This document shows, in pieces, positions 28,060 through 36,950 of a stretch of 64,000 bases of DNA. The number at the start of each line of letters is the position of its first letter. The first letter of the stretch is position 1. The DNA lies in the NCBI RefSeq assembly GCF_035920365.1, contig NZ_CP109150.1:558001-622000 (forward strand), written 5' to 3'. A program made the position numbers and the translations under genes. This DNA comes from Micromonospora sp. NBC_01740. Lineage in GTDB: Bacteria; Actinomycetota; Actinomycetes; Mycobacteriales; Micromonosporaceae. The notes beneath the pieces were generated by a model. It worked only from the letters and a program-made list of their open reading frames with translations, was not told the DNA's origin and made no database searches.

Positions 28060-28911
28060 TCAACTCGGGGTGCGGAACTTGCGCAGGAAGGCCGGCAGCA
28101 GCCAGGGGCGCCGCCCGCTGACGCGCACCTTGCCGGTGAGCACCGCCCGGGCGCGGCTGACCCGGCCGAACATCATCAGGTTGAGTGTGCCGGGGTCGTG
28201 GTCGATCCGGGCGTCCGCCCGTGCTCCGGGATCGGCGAACGTCATCCGCCCCCGGTGCAGCAGGAGCCGGACCGGGGCCGCGTACGCCGAGCGGAACTCG
28301 ACCACGACGGGGCGTTCGCTCGGCGGCGCGCCGCCGTCGATGAGCCGCCCGTAGCCGTGCCGGACCACGCCGGCCACGAACAGCTCCATGAACAGCGCGG
28401 CGTCCCGGCCGGGGAGCGACCACGGCCGCCCGGCGACGCGGGCGACGTCGTGACCGTGGATGAGCAGCTCGTTGACCAGGTGCGCGCAGAGGCCGGCGAG
28501 GGGCACCCGGGCCCCGCCGAGCCAGGGCACCGTCTCGTCGGGGCGCTGCCCCTCGCAGACGGCCAGGAGCCGCCCGACGTCGGCCCGCAACCGGTCGGCC
28601 AGGGCCTGCGGCTCGCGCTCGGTGAGGTGCCGCAGCAGCACGTCGTTGAAGTCCGCCACCGTGTCGACGGTGACGTCCGGGAGCTGCCGGTGCAGACCCG
28701 GCACCGGCAGGGGCGGGTGGTCCGGGTCCACGAGGCACGCGTAGTACCACGCCAGGGAGCCCACGTGGGCCAGCGTGTCGGCCACCGACCAGTGGGCGGT
28801 GGCCATGGCCTCGGGTGGGGTGGCGCGGACCAGGTCGAGGAAGCGGTCGGTCTGCTCCGCCAGCGCCGTCCGCGCCACCCGCCACCGCTGTTCGCTGACC
28901 GTCGCCGCCAT
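28060..28911 (-). CDS. Maleylpyruvate isomerase-family (mycothiol-type) protein with SCP2-like tail
   Basis: A DinB-fold protein of 283 residues. The N-terminal domain has WSVADTLAHVGSL (helix with His) and LVNELLIHGHDVAR, where three histidines form the family metal site. The C-terminal part (about 190-283) resembles an SCP2-type domain. Members use mycothiol as cofactor for isomerase or transferase reactions; the substrate here is unknown. ATG 28911 has GGGAGG 6 bases upstream. An upstream GTG at 28989 is unlikely because a TAGCCT -10 box (28990-28995) would place transcription start downstream of it. Confidence 0.83.
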   Translation of the reverse strand: MAATVSEQRWRVARTALAEQTDRFLDLVRATPPEAMATAHWSVADTLAHVGSLAWYYACLVDPDHPPLPVPGLHRQLPDVTVDTVADFNDVLLRHLTEREPQALADRLRADVGRLLAVCEGQRPDETVPWLGGARVPLAGLCAHLVNELLIHGHDVARVAGRPWSLPGRDAALFMELFVAGVVRHGYGRLIDGGAPPSERPVVVEFRSAYAAPVRLLLHRGRMTFADPGARADARIDHDPGTLNLMMFGRVSRARAVLTGKVRVSGRRPWLLPAFLRKFRTPS

Positions 28912-28989
28912 CGCCGCCTCCCGGCTCGCGTCGCTGCTCGGCGAGGTCGACACGCCACGGCGTACGCGCCGACCGACCGCTCGCAGCAC

Positions 28990-28995
28990 AGGCTA
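28990..28995 (-). promoter_or_regulatory. -10 element TAGCCT of the mycothiol-type gene
   Basis: TAGCCT on the minus strand; the start point would fall near 28983, giving a leader of about 70 bases to ATG 28911. Confidence 0.4.
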
Positions 28996-29038
28996 CAACG
29001 GACGGTCACCGCGCGGTGACCGCGAAAGTGCGCAGCTG

Positions 29039-29740
29039 TCAGCCGGCGGAGCGCTCCCAGTCGACCGTGGGCAGGCCGGCGTCGGCGAGCGCCTTGTTGG
29101 CCGCGCTGAACGGGCGGCTGCCCAGGAAGCCGCGCGGGTTCATCGGGCTGGGGTGCCCGGCCTCCAGCACCACGTGCCGCGGGTTGGTCACCAGGGCCGC
29201 CTTCTTGCGCGCGTAGCCGCCCCAGAGCAGGAAGACCACCCGCGAGTCCATCGCGTCGAGCGCCCGGATGGTGGCGTCGGTGAACTCCTCCCAGCCCCGG
29301 TTGGCGTGCGAGCCGGGCGTCGCCTCGCGGACGGTGAGCACGGCGTTGAGCAGCAGCACGCCCTGCGCCGCCCAGCCGCTCAGGTTGCCGCCGCGCGGCT
29401 TCGGCACGCCGAGGTCCTCGCCCAGTTCCTTGAAGACGTTGCGCAGCGACGGCGGCACGCTCACGCCCTCCCGCACGCTGAAGCTGAGCCCGTGGGCCTG
29501 CCCCGCCTTGTGGTAGGGATCCTGCCCGAGGATCAGCACCCGGCAGTCGGCCGGCGCGCAGAGCCGGTAGGCCGAGAAGAGGTCCTCGACCGGCGGGAAG
29601 ACGGTGCGGGTCGCGTACTCGCCCGCGACGAACTCGGCCAGCGCGGCGGTGCGGGCCGGGTCGAGGTGCGGGGTGAGCACGGCACGCCAGTCCTCCGGCA
29701 GCAGCGCCGGCAGGTCCAGGGTGGGGGCGTCGTCGGGCAT
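29039..29740 (-). CDS. ung: Uracil-DNA glycosylase, family 1
   Basis: Removes uracil from DNA. The 233-residue protein has the water-activating motif GQDPYH (catalytic Asp), the uracil-binding LLLNAVLTV segment (Asn) and the minor-groove loop HPSPMNPRGF with the catalytic His. ATG 29740 follows AAAGG; an in-frame GTG at 29776 is less likely. Confidence 0.97.
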   Translation of the reverse strand: MPDDAPTLDLPALLPEDWRAVLTPHLDPARTAALAEFVAGEYATRTVFPPVEDLFSAYRLCAPADCRVLILGQDPYHKAGQAHGLSFSVREGVSVPPSLRNVFKELGEDLGVPKPRGGNLSGWAAQGVLLLNAVLTVREATPGSHANRGWEEFTDATIRALDAMDSRVVFLLWGGYARKKAALVTNPRHVVLEAGHPSPMNPRGFLGSRPFSAANKALADAGLPTVDWERSAG

Positions 29741-29800
29741 CGGCAACCTTTCGCCTGTCGGGTCCGTCCCGCGCACTCTAGGCAGCCGGTACGACAGCGC

Positions 29801-30283
29801 TCACCCGAGGGCGGTCAGGCGCTGCGCCCAGTCGCCGCCGACCGGTTCCAGCTCGACCACCCGGGTGTCGTCGTCGCGCCGGTCGACGCGTACCCGCAGG
29901 TGGGCGTCGACGAGCTGCTCGACCAGGCCCTCGCCCCACTCCACCACGGTCACCGACTCGTCCACCGAGGCGTCCAGGTCGAGGTCGTCGATCTCGGCGC
30001 GCGGGTCGGCGGCGTCCCCCAGCCGGTACGCGTCGGCGTGCACCAGCGCCACCGTGCCGCCCCGGGCCGGGTCGGGCCGGTGCACCCGGGCGATCACGAA
30101 GGTGGGCGAGGTGACGTCCCCGAGCACCCCGAGCCCGGCCCCGAGGCCCCGGGTCAGCGCGGTCTTGCCGGCGCCGAGCGGCCCGGTCAGCAGCAGCAGG
30201 TCGCCGGCGCGCAGCAGCCCGGCCAGCCGCCGCCCGAACTCGTGGGTGTCGTCGACGGTCGGCAGCTTCACGACGTGGCTCAC
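29801..30283 (-). CDS. tsaE: tRNA threonylcarbamoyladenosine biosynthesis ATPase TsaE
   Basis: The P-loop ATPase that recharges the TsaB-TsaD complex, 160 residues. Walker A GPLGAGKT is near residue 34, switch-like SPTFV follows, and HADAYRL and VEWGEGL are family motifs. GTG 30283 overlaps the stop of the hydrolase gene (GTGA), so it is coupled to alr and the hydrolase. Confidence 0.95.
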   Translation of the reverse strand: MSHVVKLPTVDDTHEFGRRLAGLLRAGDLLLLTGPLGAGKTALTRGLGAGLGVLGDVTSPTFVIARVHRPDPARGGTVALVHADAYRLGDAADPRAEIDDLDLDASVDESVTVVEWGEGLVEQLVDAHLRVRVDRRDDDTRVVELEPVGGDWAQRLTALG

Positions 30284-31371
30284 AACGCCTCCAGGAACCG
30301 GACCAGCGCCTCGTTGACCTCGTCGGCGTGCTCCAGCATCACCACGTGCCCGCTGTCGGAGATCTTGACGAACTCGGCGTGCGGCAGTCGCCGGACGATC
30401 TCCTCGGAGTGCGTCACGGGGGTGATCATGTCCTTGTCGCCGACGACCACCAGCACGGGGGTGTCCGCCAGCGCGGCGAGCGCCGGGAACCGGGAGTGCG
30501 TGGCCAGCGTCCGCAGGTAGCGCGTCACCGTGTCGGCGGAGGTGCGGGAGTTCATCGTCTCGACGTACGACACCAGGGCCGGGCTGGGCTGGCGGGTGCC
30601 GAAGCCGTACTTGCGGGTGAGCAGCCAGGCCATGTTGGTGGTGGACCTGCGCGCCCGGTCGATCACCGGCCCGCCGTAGCGGGTGACGTTGCCGACCATG
30701 TGCAGCACCGGCGCGCCGACCCGGCCGAGCAGGGCGGGCGCGACCAGCTTGGTCTCGGCGATCAGGCCGCCCGAGGTGGCCATCAGCACGGTGCCCACGA
30801 CCCGGTCGCCGAACAGCTCCGGAAACAGCTCGGCGAACGCCATGATGGTCATTCCGCCCATCGAGTGGCCGACCAGCACCAGCGGCCCCTCCGGGGCGGT
30901 CCGGTCGATCACCTCGCGCAGCGTCCGGCCGAGCGCGGTCAGGTCGTACTCGCCGGTCTCCAGCCGCCCCGACCGGCCGTGCCCGGGCTGGTCGTAGGCG
31001 ACGATCCGGTGCTCGCCCCGCTCGGCGAGCAGCTCGCGCTGGAAGTGGAAGGTGCCCATGTCCAGGCAGAAGCCGTGCACCAGCACCACGGTCGGGTTGC
31101 CGGGCACGGGCCGGGTCGGCTCCACCACCTCGACGTGGATGTCGGTGCCGTCGGGCATCTCCAGCCGGAACGAATCGTCGTACCGCTGCTCGCCGAAGAC
31201 CTCCCCGGCGTACCGGTCGGTGGGGTCGGCCTTGAGCTTGCGGACCAGGGCGCGTTCGGTGGCGACGCCGGCCGCGAGCCCGGCGGCGGCGACCCCGACG
31301 GCGGCCAACGCGCCGATGGCCGCCTTGGCGTGTCCGGTACGCGGCAGCGGGATGCGGGAACGGGTCGTCAC
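30280..31371 (-). CDS. Alpha/beta hydrolase, membrane-tethered
   Basis: A 363-residue alpha/beta hydrolase with an N-terminal hydrophobic segment (about 16-37), the oxyanion strand VLVHGFCLD, nucleophile elbow GHSMGG, acid in VVGDKDMITP and His in DSGHVVML. It lies between alr and tsaE with GTGA overlaps at both ends, an arrangement seen in other actinobacteria. Natural substrates are not known; an ester or lipid is likely. Confidence 0.88.
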   Translation of the reverse strand: MTTRSRIPLPRTGHAKAAIGALAAVGVAAAGLAAGVATERALVRKLKADPTDRYAGEVFGEQRYDDSFRLEMPDGTDIHVEVVEPTRPVPGNPTVVLVHGFCLDMGTFHFQRELLAERGEHRIVAYDQPGHGRSGRLETGEYDLTALGRTLREVIDRTAPEGPLVLVGHSMGGMTIMAFAELFPELFGDRVVGTVLMATSGGLIAETKLVAPALLGRVGAPVLHMVGNVTRYGGPVIDRARRSTTNMAWLLTRKYGFGTRQPSPALVSYVETMNSRTSADTVTRYLRTLATHSRFPALAALADTPVLVVVGDKDMITPVTHSEEIVRRLPHAEFVKISDSGHVVMLEHADEVNEALVRFLEAL

Positions 31372-32486
31372 GGGCGCTCGCCGTCGTAGACGCGGGGCAC
31401 CCGGGTGCTGCCGAACCGCGTGACGATCTCGTAGTTGATGGTGCCGACCGCCTCGGCCCAGTCGTCGGCGGTGGGCCCGCCGTCGGCGCCGCTGCCGAAG
31501 AGGGTGACCTCGTCGCCGGCGGCCACCGGGTCGTCGCCGCAGTCGAGCACGAACTGGTCCATGCAGACCCGGCCCGAGATCGTCCGGCGCTTGCCGCCGA
31601 GCTGCACCGGGCCGCTGTTCGAGGCGTGCCGGGGCACCCCGTCGGCGTAGCCGAGCGGCACCACCGCGAGGTTCGCCGCCCGCTCGGTGGTGTAGGTGTG
31701 CCCGTACGAGACGCCGGAACCGGCGGGGACGCGCTTGGTCAGCATCACCCGGGCGCGGGCGGTCATCGCCGGGCGCAGCCCGTAGCGCTCGCCGGCCACC
31801 GGGGAGAGGCCGTACACGGCCAGCCCGGGCCGGACCAGGTCGAAGTGGGTGTCGGGCCGGGTCAGGGTGGCCGCCGAGTTGGCCAGGTGCCGGTAGCGCG
31901 GCCGAAGGCCGGCCTGTTCGGCCATGCCGATCCCCTCGTGGAAGACGGCGATCTGACGGTCGATGGTCGGGTGGCCGGGCGAGTCCGCGTACACGAAGTG
32001 GCTCCACACCCCGACCACCTCGACCAGGCCGTCGGCCTGCGCCTTGGCGGCGGCATCGAGCAGGGCCGGCCAGTCGGCGACGGTCGCGCCGCCCCGGGCC
32101 AGCCCGGTGTCGATCTTGAGGTGCAGCCGGGCCGGCCGACCGGCGGCGCGGCCCGCCGCGACCATCTCGTCGAGCTGGGGCAGGCTGGCGACGCCGAGGT
32201 CGACCCCGGCGGCGACGCCCTCGTGCAGCGGCAGCCCGGGCGCGAGGAGCCAGGCCAGCACCGGCGCGGTGATCCCGGCCCGGCGCAGCGTGAGCGCCTC
32301 GTCCAGCGTGCAGACCCCCAGCCAGTCGGCTCCGGCGTCGAGGGCGGCGCGGGCGGCCGGGACCATGCCGTGGCCGTAGCCGTCGCCCTTCACCACCGCC
32401 ATCAGCTCGGCGGCGGTGCCGGACCTCAGCCGGCTCACGTTCTCGCGGATCGCGTCCAGGTCCACGCGTACCTCGGCCTGCCACAT
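31368..32486 (-). CDS. alr: Alanine racemase
   Basis: A PLP enzyme that makes D-alanine for peptidoglycan, 372 residues. Lys33 in VVKGDGYGHG binds PLP, and the catalytic Tyr is in SYGHTYTTE. Both the N-terminal barrel and the C-terminal beta domain are complete. ATG 32486 is 6 bases after a TAGGCT box and has no Shine-Dalgarno, so the message is probably leaderless. It starts the alr-hydrolase-tsaE operon. Confidence 0.96.
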   Translation of the reverse strand: MWQAEVRVDLDAIRENVSRLRSGTAAELMAVVKGDGYGHGMVPAARAALDAGADWLGVCTLDEALTLRRAGITAPVLAWLLAPGLPLHEGVAAGVDLGVASLPQLDEMVAAGRAAGRPARLHLKIDTGLARGGATVADWPALLDAAAKAQADGLVEVVGVWSHFVYADSPGHPTIDRQIAVFHEGIGMAEQAGLRPRYRHLANSAATLTRPDTHFDLVRPGLAVYGLSPVAGERYGLRPAMTARARVMLTKRVPAGSGVSYGHTYTTERAANLAVVPLGYADGVPRHASNSGPVQLGGKRRTISGRVCMDQFVLDCGDDPVAAGDEVTLFGSGADGGPTADDWAEAVGTINYEIVTRFGSTRVPRVYDGERP

Positions 32487-32492
32487 GCCCCC

Positions 32493-32498
32493 AGCCTA
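32493..32498 (-). promoter_or_regulatory. -10 element TAGGCT for leaderless alr mRNA
   Basis: TAGGCT on the minus strand, 6 bases, then ATG 32486. Confidence 0.65.
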
Positions 32499-32583
32499 CT
32501 TTCCACGCCGATCTCCCCGGCCGAGGCCGGCGCAGCCGGCAGGAGCCACCGCCGGCGCGGCCGGTGCCGCCGGCGCGGCCGGG

Positions 32584-34053
32584 TCAGCCGAGGCGGGCGA
32601 GGACCGGGCGGAGGGCGTCGGCCACGTCGGGCGCCGTCACCGGCCCGCCCCGGGCCGCCTCCCGGCCGGCCAGCCCGTGCAGGTACGCGGCGGCGGCCGC
32701 CGCCCGCTCCGGGGGCAGCCCGGCCGCGAGCAGCGAGCCGAGCAGCCCGGCCAGCACGTCGCCGGTGCCGCCGGTGGCCAGCGCCGGGGTGCCGGTCGGG
32801 TTGACGTACGCCCGGCCGTCCGGCGTGCCGATCACCGTGCGGTCGCCCTTGAGCAGCACCACCGCGTTCATCCAGGCGGCCAGCCGCAGGGTGGCGGCCA
32901 CCCGGTCGGCACCCGGCTCCTCCCCGCAGAGCCGGGTGAACTCGCGGTCGTGCGGGGTGACCACGATCGGGGCGTCCCGCGTGCGCAGCCGGCCGGCGAG
33001 CGAGCCGTCGACCAGCAGCGTCAGCGCGTCGGCGTCGAGCACCACCGGCACGGGGGCGGCGAGCACCGCCCGCAGCTCCGCGGCCGCCTCCTCGCCGGTG
33101 CCCAGGCCGGAACCGCAGACCCACGCCTGCACCCGCCCGGCGTCGGCGACCCGGCCGGTCGCGATCACCGACGGGTGCCGGCGCAGCACGTCGTCCCGGG
33201 CCGAGCCGGCGTAGCGGACCAGGCCGGTCGGGCCGGCCAGCGCCCCCGCGACGGAGAGCACGGCCGCGCCGGGGTAGGTCGCCGAGCCGGTCGCGACGCC
33301 CACCACGCCCCGGCTGTACTTCTCCGAGGCCGGGCCGAGCCGGGGCCACCAGTCGACGACGTCCGACCACTCGGTCACGCCCAACGCCGGGCTGCCCCGC
33401 AGCCACGGCTCCAGCCCGATGTCGACCAGCTCCACCTCACCGGCGAGCGCGGCGGCCGGGCCCACCACCAGGGCGGGCTTCAGCGCGCCGAACGCCACCG
33501 TCACGTCGGCCCGTACCGCGCTGGGGCGGCCCGACGCGGTCAACGGCACTCCCCCGGTGTCGACCGCGACCCCGCTGGGCACGTCCACGGCGATCACGGC
33601 GGCCGGTGCGCCGTCGCGCCCACGGTGCCGCACGAGGCTGGCGGCGAGTTGGTCGGCGGTGTCCCGCAGCCCGCCGTGCCCGCCGATCCCCACGATGCCG
33701 TCCAGCACCAGGTCGACGGTCCCCGGCGGCCGGTCGACGACCCGCCCGCCCGCGGCCCGCAGCGCGGCCAGCCCGGCCGCGTGCGCCCGGCCGGGGGCCA
33801 GCAGCAGCGCCGACACGGCGGCACCCCGCCGGGCCAGGTGCGCGCCGGCGAGGAGCGTGTCGCCGCCGTTGTCGCCCGAACCGACCAGCAGCAGCACCCG
33901 CGCGGCGTAGACGCCGCCCCGGTCGGCCAGCAGCAGCGCGCAGCGGCGGGCCAGCCCGGCCGCCGCGCGCTTCATCAGCGTCCCGGGCGGCAGCGTGGCC
34001 ATCAGGCCCGCCTCCGCAGCGCGTACGTCCGCGACCCGCCACACCGATCTCAT
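32584..34053 (-). CDS. nnr: Bifunctional NAD(P)H-hydrate epimerase/dehydratase
   Basis: Repairs hydrated NADH and NADPH. The N-terminal YjeF domain (about 1-215) has VGSGDNGGDTLLAGAHLARRG, and the C-terminal ribokinase-like dehydratase (about 225-489) has VVTPHDREFTRL, LLKGDRTVI and the catalytic GGTGDVLAGL. The length of 489 residues fits the fused family. It lies downstream of acpS with a 52-bp gap. Confidence 0.95.
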   Translation of the reverse strand: MRSVWRVADVRAAEAGLMATLPPGTLMKRAAAGLARRCALLLADRGGVYAARVLLLVGSGDNGGDTLLAGAHLARRGAAVSALLLAPGRAHAAGLAALRAAGGRVVDRPPGTVDLVLDGIVGIGGHGGLRDTADQLAASLVRHRGRDGAPAAVIAVDVPSGVAVDTGGVPLTASGRPSAVRADVTVAFGALKPALVVGPAAALAGEVELVDIGLEPWLRGSPALGVTEWSDVVDWWPRLGPASEKYSRGVVGVATGSATYPGAAVLSVAGALAGPTGLVRYAGSARDDVLRRHPSVIATGRVADAGRVQAWVCGSGLGTGEEAAAELRAVLAAPVPVVLDADALTLLVDGSLAGRLRTRDAPIVVTPHDREFTRLCGEEPGADRVAATLRLAAWMNAVVLLKGDRTVIGTPDGRAYVNPTGTPALATGGTGDVLAGLLGSLLAAGLPPERAAAAAAYLHGLAGREAARGGPVTAPDVADALRPVLARLG

Positions 34054-34105
34054 GCCACCCCGTCCCGTCCGACTCCCGGCGCGCCGCGACCCGGCACGCC
34101 CCCGA

Positions 34106-34474
34106 TCACCGCTCCGCGACCACCATCGCCGAGGCGATCCCGCCGTCGTGCGACAACGAGAGATGCCAGCGGTTGACCCCGCGCTCGGTGGCCGCCGCCG
34201 CGACCGTGCCGGAGACGGTCAGCCAGGGCCGGCCGTCCGGGTCCGGCACGACCTCGCAGTCGTGCCAGCTCAGGCCGGCCGGGGCGCCGAGCGCCTTGGC
34301 GACCGCCTCCTTGGCCGCGAAGCGGGCGGCCAGCGACTCGGGCGAGCGCGGGTTGCCGGAGCGGGTGCACCGCTCGGCCTCCGTGAAGAGCCGGTCGGCG
34401 AGCAGCGGTGTCCGTGCCAGGGCCTTGGCGAACCGCTCGACGAGGACGACGTCGATGCCGACAGCGACGATCAC
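34106..34474 (-). CDS. acpS: Holo-[acyl-carrier-protein] synthase
   Basis: Attaches 4'-phosphopantetheine to acyl carrier proteins, 122 residues. Mg-binding Asp8 (GIDVV) and the Glu of [12 protein letters not shown] are present, as is the C-terminal [10 protein letters not shown] 34474 is 6 bases after TAGGGT, so the mRNA is probably leaderless. Confidence 0.95.
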   Translation of the reverse strand: MIVAVGIDVVLVERFAKALARTPLLADRLFTEAERCTRSGNPRSPESLAARFAAKEAVAKALGAPAGLSWHDCEVVPDPDGRPWLTVSGTVAAAATERGVNRWHLSLSHDGGIASAMVVAER

Positions 34475-34480
34475 CCGCTC

Positions 34481-34486
34481 ACCCTA
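34481..34486 (-). promoter_or_regulatory. -10 element TAGGGT for leaderless acpS mRNA
   Basis: TAGGGT on the minus strand, 6 bases, then GTG 34474. Confidence 0.6.
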
Positions 34487-34534
34487 CCGGCGCGGGCGGC
34501 CGCAGATTAGCCCTCGGCACCGCGCGCGGCAACG

Positions 34535-34604
34535 CCTGTGGACGACGCGGCCGTACGCGGGCGGGCCGTCGTCCACAGGCCACGCGCGGGGGTGTGGACG
34601 ACGC
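34535..34604. promoter_or_regulatory. Inverted and direct repeats of TGTGGACGAC
   Basis: CCTGTGGACGAC (34535-34546) and its exact reverse complement (34568-34579) flank 21 bases, and TGTGGACGACGC recurs at 34593-34604. A TAGCGT -10 follows at 34606-34611 for the gene starting at 34650. Three oriented copies next to a promoter suggest a regulator site. Confidence 0.5.
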
Positions 34605-34649
34605 CTAGCGTCGCGGCCGTCGATGTTTTCGCGAGGCGGGGGGCCGAGG

Positions 34650-34946
34650 ATGACCGAGGAGCCGTTGACCGTACGACCGGACGCGCTGCGCCGGGCCGCG
34701 CGGGGGCTCGACGACGACGCGTACCGGCTGGCGCACGGGCTGGCCGGGGCGTCCGGGCTGGTGGTGCCGGCCCCGGAGTGGTCGACCGGGGCGGCGTCGG
34801 CCGGGCTGGAGTCGGCCGTGCACGCCTGGTTCGGCGGGCTCGGCGCCCGGGTGGCCCACACGGCCGGGGCGGTCCGTTCCGCCGCCGAGGCGTACGAGGC
34901 GGTGGACGACCGGGCGGCCGGCCGCCTCACCGCGCTGCCCCGGTGA
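34650..34946 (+). CDS. Small EspC/WXG100-like secretion-associated protein
   Basis: A 98-residue helical protein beginning MTEEPLTVRPDALRRAARGL, with a central W (PEWSTGAAS) and two long amphipathic helices. This is the layout of the ESX/EspC family of type VII secretion substrates. Its stop overlaps the GTG of the next gene (GTGA), so the two are co-translated. No ESX core gene is in the window. Confidence 0.65.
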   Translation: MTEEPLTVRPDALRRAARGLDDDAYRLAHGLAGASGLVVPAPEWSTGAASAGLESAVHAWFGGLGARVAHTAGAVRSAAEAYEAVDDRAAGRLTALPR

Positions 34947-36883
34947 ACGCGCCGGCACCTTCGGCGCCGGGTCGGTCGGCCCCGGCCGGGCACGCGGCGC
35001 GCCCGGTCCCGCCGGCGCGCCCGGTCCCGCCGGCGCCCCCGGCACGCCCGACGCCTCCGACGCGCCCGGTGCACCCCGCCGACCGCGCGGCGGACGTCGG
35101 CTACCGGCAGCTGTGGGCGGCCGATCCCGACGCGTGGCGGGCGGCCGGGGTGGCCTGGCGGGGGCTGACCGGCCCGGTGGCGCGGCGGGTCGACGAGCTG
35201 GCCGCCGGCGCGGCGGTGCTGCGGTCCGGGTGGTCGGGCGGGGCCGGCGTCGCCGCCGACGCCCGGCTCGCGGCCCTGCGCACCGAGCTGACCGCCGTCT
35301 CCCCCGCCCTGATCGAGGCAGACCAGGTGCTGGCCGAGTTCGCCGGCCGGCTGGCCGCCGCCAAGGCCCGGCTCGCCGCCGCGGTGGCCCGCGCCGACGC
35401 GGCCGGACTGCTTGTCGACCGGCAGGGCCGGGTCACCGCCGACCCCGCCCGCGCACCGGCGACCACACGCTCCGGGACGGGCGCAGCCGGGCCGGGCGCG
35501 TCCGGGGCCGGCGCACCCGTGGTCCGCGCGCCCGGAGCCGGCGCGTCCGGAGCCGGCGCGTCCGGAGCCGGAGCGTCCGGAGCCGGAGCGGGCGGGGCTG
35601 GCGCACCCGGAGCCAGGGCGGGCGGAGCCGGGGCGGGCGGATCGGTCGGGGCGGGCGGCGCGGCCGGAGCCGGGGCGGGCGAGGTGAGCGCGGCGATCCG
35701 GGCGGCGCTGGAGCTGGCCGGCGCGGCCGACCGGGAGGCCGCGGGCCGGCTGGACGCGCTGGCCGACGCCGCCCGCGCGGGGTGGGCCGAGCGGCCGCCG
35801 CCCGGCCGCCCGAAGGCCGGCGCCGACCCGGCGTCGGTGCGGGCCTGGTGGGCCGGGCTCACCCCCGCGCAGCGCCGGTGGCTCGTCGCGCACGAGCCGG
35901 GGCTCCTCGGCCGCCTCGACGGGGTGCCGGTGGCCGCCCGCGACCAGGCCAACCGGCTGCTGCTCGGGGCGCGGCGGGAGGAACTGCTGGCCGCGCGGCG
36001 AAGGCTGCTGGAGCGGGTGCCGCGCGGGCCGCGCGGGCCGGTCGAGCTGGCCGGGCTGTCGCGGATCGGGAAGTCCCTGGCCGGGCTGGACGCGCTGGCC
36101 GCCCGCCTGGCGGGCGACGAGCAGCCCCGGGCATACCTGCTGGGGCTGGGCACGGGCGGCGAGGGACGGGCGGTGGTGGCGCTGGGCAACCCCGACCGGT
36201 CGGCCCGGGTGCTGACCTACGTGCCGGGGATGACCGCGGGCCTGCACGACGTGCCCGGCGAGTTGGGTCGGGCGGCCCGGGTGCTGGCCCGCTGCGCCGC
36301 CCTCGCCCCCGAGGAGGAGGCCGCCGCGGTGCTCTGGCTGGACTACGACGCCCCCGATTTCCTGCACGAGGCGGCGTGGCCGGGCCAGGCCCAGAACGCC
36401 GGCCCGGCGCTGCACCGGTTCCAGGAAGGGCTGCGGGAGACCCACGACGGGCCGCCGGGCCGGCAGACCGTGCTCGGGCACAGCTACGGCTCGCTGGTGG
36501 TCGGCACGGCCGCCCGCGATCACGGGCTGGCCGCCGACGCGCTGGTCTTCGTCGGCTCGCCCGGGGTGGGGGTCGCCCATGCGGGCGAGTTGGGCGTGCC
36601 GCCCGGGCAGGTCTGGGCGAGCACCGCGCCGGACGACGTGATCCGGTGGGCCCGGCCGCCGGACGAGCTGGCCCGCCGGTCCCTGCTGGGCGCGTCGCCG
36701 GTCGGCCCGGCGATCGGGGCGCTGCTCGGCGCGCCGGAGCGGGAGCTGTGGTTCGGGCAGGACCCGTCCCACCCGGGCTTCGGCGGGCGTACGTTCCCCA
36801 GCGGCCGGCACGGCCACACGGGCTACTGGGCGCCCGACAACCCGGCCCTCGACGGGATGGCCCGGGTGGTGCTCGGCCGCTGA
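34943..36883 (+). CDS. WXG-like and DUF1023 alpha/beta hydrolase protein
   Basis: A 646-residue protein. In order: a Pro/Ala-rich start (1-55), a helical WXG100-like domain with SGWSGG (about 60-160), a low-complexity Gly/Ala linker (about 172-250), a second helical part, and a DUF1023 hydrolase domain (about 390-646) with nucleophile elbow GHSYGS. The pairing with a small EspC-like protein suggests a type VII-exported enzyme, acting perhaps on lipid or wall. GTG 34943 overlaps the stop upstream. No signal peptide is present, as expected for such exports. Confidence 0.75.
   Translation: MNAPAPSAPGRSAPAGHAARPVPPARPVPPAPPARPTPPTRPVHPADRAADVGYRQLWAADPDAWRAAGVAWRGLTGPVARRVDELAAGAAVLRSGWSGGAGVAADARLAALRTELTAVSPALIEADQVLAEFAGRLAAAKARLAAAVARADAAGLLVDRQGRVTADPARAPATTRSGTGAAGPGASGAGAPVVRAPGAGASGAGASGAGASGAGAGGAGAPGARAGGAGAGGSVGAGGAAGAGAGEVSAAIRAALELAGAADREAAGRLDALADAARAGWAERPPPGRPKAGADPASVRAWWAGLTPAQRRWLVAHEPGLLGRLDGVPVAARDQANRLLLGARREELLAARRRLLERVPRGPRGPVELAGLSRIGKSLAGLDALAARLAGDEQPRAYLLGLGTGGEGRAVVALGNPDRSARVLTYVPGMTAGLHDVPGELGRAARVLARCAALAPEEEAAAVLWLDYDAPDFLHEAAWPGQAQNAGPALHRFQEGLRETHDGPPGRQTVLGHSYGSLVVGTAARDHGLAADALVFVGSPGVGVAHAGELGVPPGQVWASTAPDDVIRWARPPDELARRSLLGASPVGPAIGALLGAPERELWFGQDPSHPGFGGRTFPSGRHGHTGYWAPDNPALDGMARVVLGR
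35534..35595. repeat. Four 15-bp tandem repeats encoding GAGAS-type linker
   Basis: Units start at 35534, 35549, 35564 and 35579 (GGAGCCGG followed by CGCGTCC or AGCGTCC). The 15-bp period keeps the frame, so the linker length can vary without breaking the protein. Confidence 0.85.
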
Positions 36884-36897
36884 CCCGCGCGACGCAG

Positions 36898-36933
36898 CGG
36901 GCCCCGCCCACCGGCGCGGGTGGACGGGGCCCG
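36898..36933. terminator. Bidirectional hairpin between the DUF1023 gene and glmS
   Basis: A 9-bp outer stem (36898-36906 with 36925-36933), one mismatch, and a 5-bp inner stem. It lies between two converging stop codons. Confidence 0.75.
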
Positions 36934-36950
36934 TCGTGGGGCGGTGCGGC

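Noticed and set aside
28912-28989. GTG 28989 as start of the mycothiol-type gene
   Set aside because: A TAGCCT -10 box overlaps it, so transcription should begin downstream; ATG 28911 has a strong ribosome site and starts the conserved domain.
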